38,084 nucleotides of DNA from an uncultured Hyphomicrobiales bacterium. Lineage in GTDB: Bacteria > Pseudomonadota > Alphaproteobacteria > Rhizobiales > Beijerinckiaceae. Positions 17,140 through 24,657 of this stretch are shown here, one piece after another. The stretch is from assembly GCA_903861645.1 (NCBI GenBank), contig CAIOVE010000068.1:1-38084 (forward strand). Direction: 5' to 3'. Position 1 is the stretch's first letter. Each line of letters starts with the position of its first letter. Position numbers and translations under genes: made by a program. Under the pieces are notes generated by a model. It was not told the origin of the DNA. It made no database searches and saw only the letters and a list, made by a program, of their open reading frames with translations.

Positions 17140-17706
17140 TCAAAGTCCCGCGAAATATTTCGCCAGACGCGCGCATTCCTCCGCGCTCAACGCTTTCATC
17201 ATCGCCGACATGGTCTTCTGGTTGGCGCGCTGATCCCGCGCGAAGGCGCCCATCTGGTCGTCCAGATATTCGGCGAATTGCCCCGCGAGACGCGGCGCGA
17301 TTCCCTCGGGGCTCGCGCCCCCCATCAGATCGGCGCCGTGACAGGCCTGACAGGTCGCCGCCGACTCCGGCGCCGGCGCCTTGGCCACGTCGGCGCGTTG
17401 CGGCCACGCCTTCGCGGCGATCAGTTCCGCCGCGCGCGCCAGTTCCTTGAACGGAACCGCCTCGGCCATCGACGACATGATCTGGTTGTCGCGATCGCCG
17501 GCGCGATAATCGCGCAACTGTTTCTCGATGTATTTCGCCTGCTGTCCCCAGATGATCGGAATCGTCGGATCCTTCGGCTCGCCGGCGACGCCGTGGCACG
17601 ACCAGCAGGTTTGCATCGCCGTTTCCAATGGATCGGCGGCGCGCGCGCCGCCCGTGTTCAGCGCGACGCACGCCAGCGCCAACACGGCCCAATCTGACCA
17701 CTTCAT
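17140..17706 (-). CDS. Exported dihaem cytochrome c
   Basis: A 188-residue periplasmic cytochrome with two covalent haem sites, CWSCH at residues 34-38 and CQACH at 119-123, giving two tandem class I domains as in cytochrome c4-type proteins. The signal peptide is residues 1-23 (ending GARA). Methionines after each site (for example MSSM near 77-80 and MSAMM near the C-terminus) are candidate sixth ligands. ATG 17706 is favoured by a GGGGAG ribosome site; an in-frame ATG at 17745 would put 13 basic residues before the signal. Its position between a small membrane protein and a PQQ-type dehydrogenase suggests it takes electrons from that dehydrogenase to the respiratory chain. Confidence 0.9.
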   Translation of the reverse strand: MKWSDWAVLALACVALNTGGARAADPLETAMQTCWSCHGVAGEPKDPTIPIIWGQQAKYIEKQLRDYRAGDRDNQIMSSMAEAVPFKELARAAELIAAKAWPQRADVAKAPAPESAATCQACHGADLMGGASPEGIAPRLAGQFAEYLDDQMGAFARDQRANQKTMSAMMKALSAEECARLAKYFAGL

Positions 17707-17745
17707 GCCCGCTCCCCGCCGCTTTCCGCGGCCGTGATTGTTCAA

Positions 17746-17973
17746 CTAACGCGTGGGCGTCCGCACGCCCTCGCGCGGCGCGGCGCCCAGATCGACGCAA
17801 TTCTTGCGACCGGAATCGAGGCACTTCTGCAAGTCCTCGTGCTGCACGAACAGCTTGGTCGCGCCGTAGAGAATCAACAGGAACACGCATAGCGCGACCC
17901 CGCCAATGATATTGACGCGATCGCGATGCCTGTCGCGCGCCACCCGCAGCGCCTTTTCAGCGTCCGTTTCCAT
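17746..17973 (-). CDS. Small single-helix membrane protein
   Basis: A 75-residue protein I do not recognise. A charged N-terminus (residues 1-19, rich in Arg and Asp) precedes one strongly hydrophobic helix at about 20-43. A short tail follows with two cysteines, CLDSGRKNC at 51-59, which on the positive-inside rule would face the periplasm and could pair. The ATG directly follows the MarR stop codon (TGAATG), with GGGAGG inside the end of the MarR gene, so translation is coupled. It precedes the cytochrome c gene and may anchor or assemble the cytochrome/dehydrogenase pair; this is inference from position. Confidence 0.68.
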   Translation of the reverse strand: METDAEKALRVARDRHRDRVNIIGGVALCVFLLILYGATKLFVQHEDLQKCLDSGRKNCVDLGAAPREGVRTPTR

Positions 17974-18453
17974 TCAGTCCTCCCGAACCACCGCCGGGTC
18001 GAGGAAATTGCCGCGCATGCGCCGCAGGAATTCCATGAACATCTGGCTCTCGGCGGGCGTGAACCCCTCGAGCGCGCGATCGTTGATGGCGCGCGCCAGC
18101 GGCAGGATCGAATCCGCCAACCGGCGCGCCCGCGGACGCAGATGGATGAGCCTTTTACGCTGATCGGCGGGGTCGGCAAGCCGTCGCGTCAAACCCTGCT
18201 TTTCAAGTTGCGCCACCACGGCGACGATCGTCGGCCCGCTCATGCGCGCGCGCTGGGCGATCTGCGCCTGCGTCAGGCCATCCTCCTCCCACAGAATGCG
18301 CAAAATCGAAAAGGCCGCGATGCCAAGCCCGTGCGCGCGCAATTGCTCGGCGAAATCGCGCGAATAGGCGCGTCGGGCGTCCCAGACGAGATAGCCGATC
18401 GTCTCCTCGCGTGGCGCGATGGCGTCGACGCCGGCGTTCACCGCGCGCGTCAC
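17974..18453 (-). CDS. MarR-family transcriptional regulator
   Basis: A 159-residue winged-helix repressor-type protein. The helix-turn-helix segment is LTQAQIAQRARMSGPTIVAVVAQLEKQGL (residues 60-88) followed by a wing with DPADQRKRLIHL. MarR proteins usually repress nearby genes until a phenolic or CoA-linked ligand binds. The GTG at 18453 overlaps the stop codon of the SDR gene as GTGA, so translation is coupled and no separate ribosome site is needed. Its likely operator is the palindrome at 19257-19268 in front of this unit and the divergent hydrolase unit. Confidence 0.87.
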   Translation of the reverse strand: MTRAVNAGVDAIAPREETIGYLVWDARRAYSRDFAEQLRAHGLGIAAFSILRILWEEDGLTQAQIAQRARMSGPTIVAVVAQLEKQGLTRRLADPADQRKRLIHLRPRARRLADSILPLARAINDRALEGFTPAESQMFMEFLRRMRGNFLDPAVVRED

Positions 18454-19229
18454 GGCACGAGCACCGCGCCGCCGTTGATGGCGACGCCCTGCCCCGTCAT
18501 GTAGGCCGCGTCGGCGCTGACCAGGTAGGCGGCGAGGCCCGCGACATCCTCCGGGTAGCCGACGCGCCCCATGGGATTGCGCGTCCTCGCCTGCGCGTGC
18601 ATCGCCACTTCCGTGGTGTTTTCCAGCGGCATGGCGGTCAGCGACTGGCCGGGAATGATGGCGTTGACGCGAATGCCATGCCTCGCCCATTCCAGCGCGA
18701 GCGATTTCGTCAGCGACAGGATCGCGGCTTTCGTGGCGGCGTAGTTGGCGCCCTTCGCCGCGCCCTCGATGGCGCGCCCGGACGCGAGATTGATGACCAC
18801 GCCACGCTTGCGCTCGATCATGCGTGGACCCAGCGTTTTCAGGATGAAAAACGGCGCGGTGATGTTGACCCTGAATGTCAGCTCCCACGCGGCGAGCGAC
18901 AGATCGACCACCTCGCCACGCGGAAAAACGCTGGCGTTGTTGATGACGCAATAGGGAACGTCGAGCGCCTCGATGGTTTCGGCCGCGCATCGCGCGATAT
19001 CGTCGGCGTTGGCGAGATCAACCCTGAAAAACAGCGCCGCGCCGCCGTCCTGTTCGACGAGGCGAACAGTCTCCGCGCCCTCGACGGCGTTGATGTCCCA
19101 CACGGCGATCCGCGCGCCCATGCGCGCCAGACGGCGGGCGAAGGCCCGCCCGAATCCGCCCCCGCCACCGGTGACGATGGCGACATCGCCCGACCGCAGA
19201 CCATCGCGCTCCACGCCATCCACGCTCAT
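18450..19229 (-). CDS. Short-chain dehydrogenase/reductase
   Basis: A 259-residue NAD(P)-dependent classical SDR. The cofactor loop TGGGGGFG is at residues 20-27, Asp45 after the second strand favours NAD, NNAS is at 97-100, and the catalytic residues Ser150, Tyr163 and Lys167 are all present with correct spacing. It would oxidise an alcohol or reduce a ketone; the substrate is not evident. ATG 19229 is chosen because GGGAGG precedes it at proper distance, in preference to the GTG two codons upstream. It is the first gene of the minus-strand unit with MarR, membrane protein, cytochrome and PQQ-type dehydrogenase, and faces the divergent hydrolase/monooxygenase unit. Confidence 0.9.
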   Translation of the reverse strand: MSVDGVERDGLRSGDVAIVTGGGGGFGRAFARRLARMGARIAVWDINAVEGAETVRLVEQDGGAALFFRVDLANADDIARCAAETIEALDVPYCVINNASVFPRGEVVDLSLAAWELTFRVNITAPFFILKTLGPRMIERKRGVVINLASGRAIEGAAKGANYAATKAAILSLTKSLALEWARHGIRVNAIIPGQSLTAMPLENTTEVAMHAQARTRNPMGRVGYPEDVAGLAAYLVSADAAYMTGQGVAINGGAVLVP

Positions 19230-19256
19230 GCGCACCTCCCGAAAGCCTTCGGATCA

Positions 19257-19268
19257 ATAGGTACCTAT
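19257..19268. promoter_or_regulatory. Perfect 12-bp palindrome, candidate MarR operator
   Basis: ATAGGTACCTAT is an exact palindrome in the 131-base space between the divergent SDR/MarR and hydrolase units. Size and symmetry fit a MarR dimer site. A TTGACA at 19277-19282, eight bases downstream, could be the -35 of the plus-strand promoter, and on the minus strand the palindrome would overlap the -10 region of the SDR unit. One bound dimer could therefore control both directions. The palindrome is seen directly; the regulator assignment is inference. Confidence 0.65.
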
Positions 19269-19360
19269 GAATCGCGTTGACAGGCAAGCTAAAAGCCTGG
19301 ATCAATGAATCAACATCGCCGCTCGAACCGGCGGAAGGCATCGCCAGGGAGGCGCCACAC

Positions 19361-20158
19361 TTGACCCGAGACTTGCGGCAACACGAGTTGAACGGCGTGA
19401 CGCTGGGCGTTGAAACCGCCGGCGCGGGACGCGACATTCTCTATCTGACATCGGGCATGTGGTTCGGCGACGATAGCCCGTTCATCGACAGGCTCGCCGC
19501 CCATGGCCGCGTGATCGCGCCTGTCGCGCCCGGCTTCGGCCCCGGCGATCCCGGCGCCCGCATGACGACCATCGACGACATCGCCTACTTCTATCTGGAC
19601 CTGATCGACGCGCTGAAGTTGCGGAACGTTCTGCTCGTCGGCGCGTCCTTTGGCGGCTGGATCGCCGCGGAAATGGCGATCAAGAATTGCCGCGACATCG
19701 ACGCCATCACGCTGATCGATCCGCTCGGCGTCAAGATTGGCGACCGTGAAACGCGCGATATCGCCGATCTCTATGGCTTGCCCGACGCGGAATTGCGCGC
19801 GCGCGCCTATGTCGATCCGTCGATCTTCGTGTCGGACGTCAAGGCCATTTCCGACGAGGAGCTGACCCGCCGCATGCGCGCGCGTGAATCGCTGGCGCGC
19901 TATGGCTGGCAGCCCTTCATGCACGATCCGAAACTGCTCGGCCGCCTGCATCGCGTCGACGCCCCCACGCAATTCATCTGGGGGGCGCAAGACCGCATCG
20001 TCACGCCGGCCTATGGCCGCGAATACGCGCGTCGCGTGCCCGGCGCGCGCTTCGTTGAAATCGCCAACGCCGCGCACTTTCCACAGGCCGAACAACCCGG
20101 AGCGGTTGTCGAGGCCATCATCTCCCATGCCGGCGCGCCGCGCGCCGCCGCACGCTGA
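19361..20158 (+). CDS. Alpha/beta-fold hydrolase
   Basis: A 265-residue hydrolase. The nucleophile elbow GASFGG at 94-99 gives Ser96, the acid is probably Asp in WGAQDRIV near 215, and the histidine lies in NAAHFPQ near 244, so the triad is complete. The oxyanion region is unusual, YLTSGMWFGDD rather than HG-G. The start chosen is TTG at 19361, because AGGGAGG at 19346-19352 sits eight bases before it; a TTG further upstream at 19277 coincides with a TTGACA that looks like a -35 element. It is first in a plus-strand unit with a luciferase-like monooxygenase and a binding protein, so it may open an ester or lactone made by the monooxygenase. Confidence 0.85.
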   Translation: MTRDLRQHELNGVTLGVETAGAGRDILYLTSGMWFGDDSPFIDRLAAHGRVIAPVAPGFGPGDPGARMTTIDDIAYFYLDLIDALKLRNVLLVGASFGGWIAAEMAIKNCRDIDAITLIDPLGVKIGDRETRDIADLYGLPDAELRARAYVDPSIFVSDVKAISDEELTRRMRARESLARYGWQPFMHDPKLLGRLHRVDAPTQFIWGAQDRIVTPAYGREYARRVPGARFVEIANAAHFPQAEQPGAVVEAIISHAGAPRAAAR

Positions 20159-20172
20159 CAAGGTTTACCACC

Positions 20173-21372
20173 ATGCGCGTCTATCATTTCTCCGAGGAAC
20201 CCTATCCCGACGCCTGGGGCGCGGAGCGCCCGTCGCTGCGCATCACCTTGCCGAATGAAATATGCGATCCGAAGGTCACGCACCGGCTCTACAACCGCTA
20301 CATCGACGAGTGGATGCTTGCCGATGAACTCGGCTTCGACATCATGCTCAACGAGCATCATTCAACCGCGACGAGCCTCACCGCCTCGGCGAACATCATT
20401 CTGTCGATTCTCGCCCGCGTCACCGAGCGCGCGCGCCTTCTCGTGCTTGGCGTGCCCGTTGGCAATCGGCCCGACCCCATTCGCGTCGCCGAGGAGATGG
20501 CGATGATCGATTGCATTTCGCAGGGTCGTCTGGAATTCGGCATGATCAAGGGCGTGCCCTACGAGATCGAGCCGGCGAATTCCAACGGCGTCAGCCTGAT
20601 GCGACGCTTCTGGGAGGCGCATGATCTCATCATCAAGGCGATGACCACGCATGATGGCCCGTTCAATTTCGAGGGCGAGTTCTTCCATTATCGCAATGTC
20701 AACGTCTGGCCGCGGCCTTATCAGCAACCGCGTCCGCGCGTCTGGATTTCAACCGCCACGCCCGCCAACGCGCGCGAGATTGGCCAGAAGGGCCACGTGC
20801 TCGCGAGCTTCATGGGCGGCATCGCCGAGACCGTGAAGCTGCACAAGGCCTACGCCGAGGGCTATCGCGCCGGCGGCAATGCCGGGCCTTTGTCCGTGGA
20901 CAATTTCGCCTATCTCGCCATGTGCGGCGTCGGCTCGACAGAGGCCGAGGGTCGCCGGCGTTGCGATGTCATCGCCGATTACCTGCGCACCAACGCGCAG
21001 GTCGCCGACCCCTTCAACAAGCCGCCTGGCTATTTCAGCGTCGAGGCCGCGGTGCGTTCGGCGCGCTCGCTTAACCCGCGCGCCTTCCGCACGCTGTATA
21101 CGCCGTCGGGCCGCGCCGTTGAACTGTCAACGGCGTCGCTGGATGACTTCATCGAATGCGGCATCGCCTTCGCTGGCACGCCGGATCAGGTCTATCAACA
21201 GATCTGCGCGTTCGTGGATGGCATCGGCGGCCTCGGCAATCTGTTGCTGATGGGTCAGGGCGGCAAGCTCGACGCCGCCGACACCACCGACAGCATGAAG
21301 CTGTTCGCGCGCGAGGTCATGCCGCGCCTCAAGGAGCGCGAGGCGCGCCGCCCGGCGTTCGAGGCGGCGTGA
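20173..21372 (+). CDS. Luciferase-like flavin-dependent monooxygenase
   Basis: A 399-residue TIM-barrel protein of the bacterial luciferase-like superfamily, which uses reduced flavin and oxygen to hydroxylate, cleave or Baeyer-Villiger-oxidise its substrate. Typical segments are EHHSTATSLTASANIILSILA, the LVLGVPVGNRPDPIRVAEEMAMID strand-helix, and a QPRPRVWISTATPANAREIG stretch. It begins 14 bases after the hydrolase stop and appears cotranscribed. No flavin reductase is encoded nearby, so reduced flavin must come from elsewhere. The substrate cannot be named from sequence. Confidence 0.87.
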   Translation: MRVYHFSEEPYPDAWGAERPSLRITLPNEICDPKVTHRLYNRYIDEWMLADELGFDIMLNEHHSTATSLTASANIILSILARVTERARLLVLGVPVGNRPDPIRVAEEMAMIDCISQGRLEFGMIKGVPYEIEPANSNGVSLMRRFWEAHDLIIKAMTTHDGPFNFEGEFFHYRNVNVWPRPYQQPRPRVWISTATPANAREIGQKGHVLASFMGGIAETVKLHKAYAEGYRAGGNAGPLSVDNFAYLAMCGVGSTEAEGRRRCDVIADYLRTNAQVADPFNKPPGYFSVEAAVRSARSLNPRAFRTLYTPSGRAVELSTASLDDFIECGIAFAGTPDQVYQQICAFVDGIGGLGNLLLMGQGGKLDAADTTDSMKLFAREVMPRLKEREARRPAFEAA

Positions 21373-21422
21373 CATTGGCGCGGGCGCGCGCTAGGCAGGA
21401 CGAAACCATCGGAGGTTCGTCC

Positions 21423-22394
21423 ATGCGAGTCCTGACTCGCGCCCTCGCCTGCGTCGCCTTGCTCGTCGCGAGCGCGGCGGCCCTGGCGCAAGGCGCCTAT
21501 CCCACGCGGCAGGTCCGCATGGTCATGCCGTTTCCGCCGGGGTCGAGCACCGATATCATCGCGCGCATCATGGCCGACCAGTTGACCAAACGCTGGGGTC
21601 AGGCCGTCGTCGTCGACAATGTCGTCGGCGCCTCCGGCAACATTGGCGCGGCGACCGCGTTTCGCGCCGCGCCCGATGGCTACACGCTTTTGTTCGCGCC
21701 CCCGACCGCCTACGCAACCAACCATCTTCTGTTCAAGGATCCCGGCTACGACCCGGCCAGATGGTCGCCGCTGGGGCTGATCACGACGGCGCCCTACGTG
21801 CTCGCGGCGCGGCCGGATTTCCCCGGCTCGACCGTGCAAGACCTGATCGCCTACGCCAAGGCCAATCCGAGCAAGACCACCTTCGCCTCGGCGGGCGCCG
21901 GTTCGACCGTGCATCTTTCGGCGATTGAATTTGGACGACGCGCGGGCCTCGATCTCGTGCATGTGCCCTTCCGCGGCGCGGCGCCGGCGCTGACGGCGGT
22001 CATGGCGAGTCAGGTCGATTTTCTGTTCGACGTGATCTCGACTTCCATTCCCGTGCTCAAGGACAACCGCATCAAGGCGCTCGGCGTCGGCTCCGGCAAG
22101 CGATCAATATTTCTGCCTGACGTGCCAACCATCGCCGAACAGGGCCTGCCCGATTTCCGCGCGGTTACCTGGTTCGCCGTCGCCGGCCCACCCGGCATGG
22201 CGCCCGATCTCGTGGAAAAGATCAACGCCGACCTGCGCGCCATCATCGCCTTGCCCGAAGTGGCCGAGCGCATCCGCCAGATTCAGATGGACACAGCCTC
22301 GATGACGCCGGCCGAAACCACCAAATGGTTCAACGATGAGGCGGGCCTTTGGGGCCGCATCATCAAGCAGGCCGGCATCACGCCAAACGACTGA
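21423..22394 (+). CDS. Bug/TctC-family periplasmic binding protein
   Basis: A 323-residue exported binding protein of the tripartite tricarboxylate transporter receptor family. The signal peptide is residues 1-22 (ending AAALA-Q). The family hallmarks MPFPPGSSTDIIARIMADQL, a VVDNVVGASGNIGA segment and VHVPFRGAAPALTAVMASQVDF are clear. Members bind carboxylates, aromatic acids or amides. GGAGG before ATG 21423 fixes the start. TctA/TctB membrane subunits are absent, as for many expanded Bug proteins. It is the third gene of the hydrolase/monooxygenase unit and ends four bases before a convergent SDR gene. Confidence 0.9.
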   Translation: MRVLTRALACVALLVASAAALAQGAYPTRQVRMVMPFPPGSSTDIIARIMADQLTKRWGQAVVVDNVVGASGNIGAATAFRAAPDGYTLLFAPPTAYATNHLLFKDPGYDPARWSPLGLITTAPYVLAARPDFPGSTVQDLIAYAKANPSKTTFASAGAGSTVHLSAIEFGRRAGLDLVHVPFRGAAPALTAVMASQVDFLFDVISTSIPVLKDNRIKALGVGSGKRSIFLPDVPTIAEQGLPDFRAVTWFAVAGPPGMAPDLVEKINADLRAIIALPEVAERIRQIQMDTASMTPAETTKWFNDEAGLWGRIIKQAGITPND

Positions 22395-22398
22395 CGGC

Positions 22399-23163
22399 TC
22401 AGTGAATTGTCTGGCCGCCGTCGACCAGCATCGTCGCGCCGGTGACGAAGGACGCCGCGTCCGAAACGAGAAAGGCGATGACGTCGCCGATTTCCTCGCA
22501 TTCGGCCGGCCGCCCCAGCATGATGCGGGCGCGCACGGCGTTCATGTCCACCATGCCCTTGTCGACATAGCCCTTGTAGCGCGGCGAGAGGGTCGAGCCC
22601 GGACATACCGAATTCACGCGCAGTCCCTTGCCGCCGTAATCGATGGCGAGCTGCCGCGTGAGATTGACCACCGCGCCCTTGGTCGCGCAGTAAGCGGGCA
22701 TGCGCGGATTGCCGATGACGCCAAATGTCGAGGCGACATTGACAATGGAAGGCCGCGAACACTTCAGCAGCAGCGGAATGAAATCGCGGCACATGAAATA
22801 GACGCTGTCGAGATTGGTCGCCATCAGACGCCGCCATTGCTCGGTTGGCAGCGCGTCGATCGGCGAGGAAAAATTGTCGCCCGCGTTGTTGACGACCGCC
22901 TTGACCGCGCCGAACCTGTTGCCCGCCCATCGCGCAAGCGAAGCGACATCGGCCTCTTTCGATACGTCCGCGACAAAGGTCTCGCACAGCCATCCCTTGG
23001 CGCGGAATTCATCGCGCGTCGCCAGAAGCGTGCTCTCCGTGCGCCCGACGATCACCGATGTCGCGCCGAGTTCGCACAGCGCGGCCGCCGCCGCCTTGCC
23101 GATGCCGGCCCCGCCGCCGGTGATCACCACGGCCTCGCCCTTCATGCCCAGTCTCGACAACAT
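22399..23163 (-). CDS. Short-chain dehydrogenase/reductase
   Basis: A 254-residue classical SDR. The glycine loop TGGGAGIG is at 15-22; Arg41 after the second strand suggests NADP preference; NNAG is at 92-95; and the catalytic Ser145, Tyr158 and Lys162 have canonical spacing. The C-terminal VTGATMLVDGGQ is the usual family end. GGGAGGG lies upstream of ATG 23163. It stands alone on the minus strand, divergent from an amidohydrolase across a 126-base gap. FabG-like or 2,4-dienoyl-CoA-reductase-like roles are both possible; no substrate can be fixed. Confidence 0.9.
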   Translation of the reverse strand: MLSRLGMKGEAVVITGGGAGIGKAAAAALCELGATSVIVGRTESTLLATRDEFRAKGWLCETFVADVSKEADVASLARWAGNRFGAVKAVVNNAGDNFSSPIDALPTEQWRRLMATNLDSVYFMCRDFIPLLLKCSRPSIVNVASTFGVIGNPRMPAYCATKGAVVNLTRQLAIDYGGKGLRVNSVCPGSTLSPRYKGYVDKGMVDMNAVRARIMLGRPAECEEIGDVIAFLVSDAASFVTGATMLVDGGQTIH

Positions 23164-23289
23164 GCCCGCGCCCTCCCTTTTTTGGCGAGGTTAGGCGGGC
23201 GGGACCGCGCGGGCAACATGGGCGCCCCGACGAATTGACGGTTGACAGCGGGCCGCCCGAACGGCCACGAAAGCACGACGGAGACTGCC

Positions 23290-24162
23290 ATGATCAAGCT
23301 CGACGATATCATCGCCATCGACATTCACACGCACGCGGAAGAGCCTTGCGGCACCCACGCGGACGATGGCTACGACGATTTTCAGGACGCGATGAAGGCT
23401 TACTTCAAGCCCAAGCACAATCATCGCCCGACCGTGCCGGAAACCGCCGCGCATTTTCGCGAGCGCAAGATCGCCGCGGTGATATTCCCCGTCGACGCCG
23501 AGCGCGAGACGGGGTTCCGCCGATACAATAACGAGGAAATGGCGGAGCTGGCCGCGAAGGAAAGCGACATCCTCATTCCCTTCGGCAGCATCGACCCCGC
23601 CAAGGGCAAGGTCGGCGCGCGCGAGGTTCGCCGCCTCGTCAAGGACTTCGGCATCAAGGGCTTCAAGTTTCATCCGACGATGCAGGGCTTTTATCCCAAC
23701 GATCGCTCGGCCTATGTTCTCTACGAGGCGATTGTCGAGGCCGGCGTGCCGGCCCTCTTCCACACCGGCCAGACCGGCGTCGGCGCCGGCATGCACGGCG
23801 GCATGGGCATGCGGCTGAAATATTCCAACCCCATGTATCTCGACGACGTAGCGGCCGACTTTCCCGATATGAAGATCATTCTCGCGCATCCCTCCTTCCC
23901 ATGGCAGGAGGAAGCGCTGTCGGTCGCCACGCACAAGCCCAATGTCTATATCGACCTGTCCGGCTGGTCGCCGCGTTATTTCCCGAAGATTCTCGTTCAG
24001 TACGCGAATTCGATTTTGCGGCACAAGGTGTTGTTCGGTTCGGACTGGCCGGCGATATTGCCCGACCGCTGGCTGGCCGATTTCGACACGCTCGACATTC
24101 GCCCCGAGGTGAAGCCGCTGATCCTCAAGGAAAACGCCGCGAAGCTACTTGGCCTCAAGTAG
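23290..24162 (+). CDS. Amidohydrolase family 2 (ACMSD-like) metal-dependent hydrolase or decarboxylase
   Basis: A 290-residue TIM-barrel enzyme of the ACMSD/4-oxalomesaconate-hydratase-like branch. Metal ligands are visible: His13 and His15 in DIHTH, a histidine in LFHTGQTG, another in LAHPSFPW, and the aspartate in GSDWP. The family includes decarboxylases and hydrolases of aromatic-ring-cleavage products, which fits the catabolic surroundings. ATG 23290 has GGAG at 23279-23282 seven bases upstream; longer frames do not. The 3' end overlaps the convergent MarR gene by 18 bases. The exact reaction is not determined. Confidence 0.87.
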   Translation: MIKLDDIIAIDIHTHAEEPCGTHADDGYDDFQDAMKAYFKPKHNHRPTVPETAAHFRERKIAAVIFPVDAERETGFRRYNNEEMAELAAKESDILIPFGSIDPAKGKVGAREVRRLVKDFGIKGFKFHPTMQGFYPNDRSAYVLYEAIVEAGVPALFHTGQTGVGAGMHGGMGMRLKYSNPMYLDDVAADFPDMKIILAHPSFPWQEEALSVATHKPNVYIDLSGWSPRYFPKILVQYANSILRHKVLFGSDWPAILPDRWLADFDTLDIRPEVKPLILKENAAKLLGLK

Positions 24163-24657
24163 CGCGGCGTCGTCCGCGTTCGTTTCGTCGAGCGCGCGCG
24201 TGAGCTTGTCGATCAGCGCGAACAGCGTCTCCTGCTCGTCCCGGCTGAGACCAGAGAGCGCCTGTTCATCGAGCGCGGCCATGGTGGTTCGCACGCTGTC
24301 GGCGGCGCGCGAGCCGCGCGGCGTCAGCGCGAAGGTCACCAGACGCCGGTCGCCCGCGGACTCGCCGCGCCGCAACAGACCGTCGTCGACGAGCTGGTTC
24401 AGCATCTTGGTGAGATTGGGACGCTGGATGCGCAGCGCGTCGGCGAGTTCGCCATGACGCACGCCGGGGTTCGCGTCGATGGCGAGCAAGGCGGTGGCCG
24501 TCGCCGGCGTCAGGCTCAAATCGCCAAACACCTCGCTGGCGCGTTTCATCAGTCGCAAATCCAGCAGCCGAACGGCGAGGCCGAAGTTCGGGCCGATGGT
24601 GGAAATGTCCACCGCGTCCCGCGCCGAAGCGCCCGCCGTCGGCCGCCGCGTCGTCAT
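24145..24657 (-). CDS. MarR-family transcriptional regulator of the hydroxycinnamate-type module
   Basis: A 170-residue winged-helix regulator. The DNA-binding helices are in VRHGELADALRIQRPNLTKMLNQLVDDGLL, followed by the wing GDRRLVTFALT. Its ATG overlaps the crotonase stop as ATGA, so the two genes are coupled. MarR proteins that govern ferulate or p-coumarate genes typically release DNA when the hydroxycinnamoyl-CoA is bound; by context this is the likely repressor of the divergent synthetase and crotonase genes. The candidate operator is at 25500-25514. Function is inferred from neighbourhood; the fold is well supported. Confidence 0.87.
   Translation of the reverse strand: MTTRRPTAGASARDAVDISTIGPNFGLAVRLLDLRLMKRASEVFGDLSLTPATATALLAIDANPGVRHGELADALRIQRPNLTKMLNQLVDDGLLRRGESAGDRRLVTFALTPRGSRAADSVRTTMAALDEQALSGLSRDEQETLFALIDKLTRALDETNADDAALLEAK

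Noticed and set aside
18454-18990. Long upstream extension of the MarR frame through the SDR gene
   Set aside because: The extra part is Arg/Gly-rich shadow; the GTG at 18453 overlaps the SDR stop as GTGA, a standard coupled start.
19277-19282. TTG at 19277 as start codon of the alpha/beta hydrolase
   Set aside because: It lies within TTGACA, a likely -35 element, and has no ribosome site, while AGGGAGG stands eight bases before TTG 19361.
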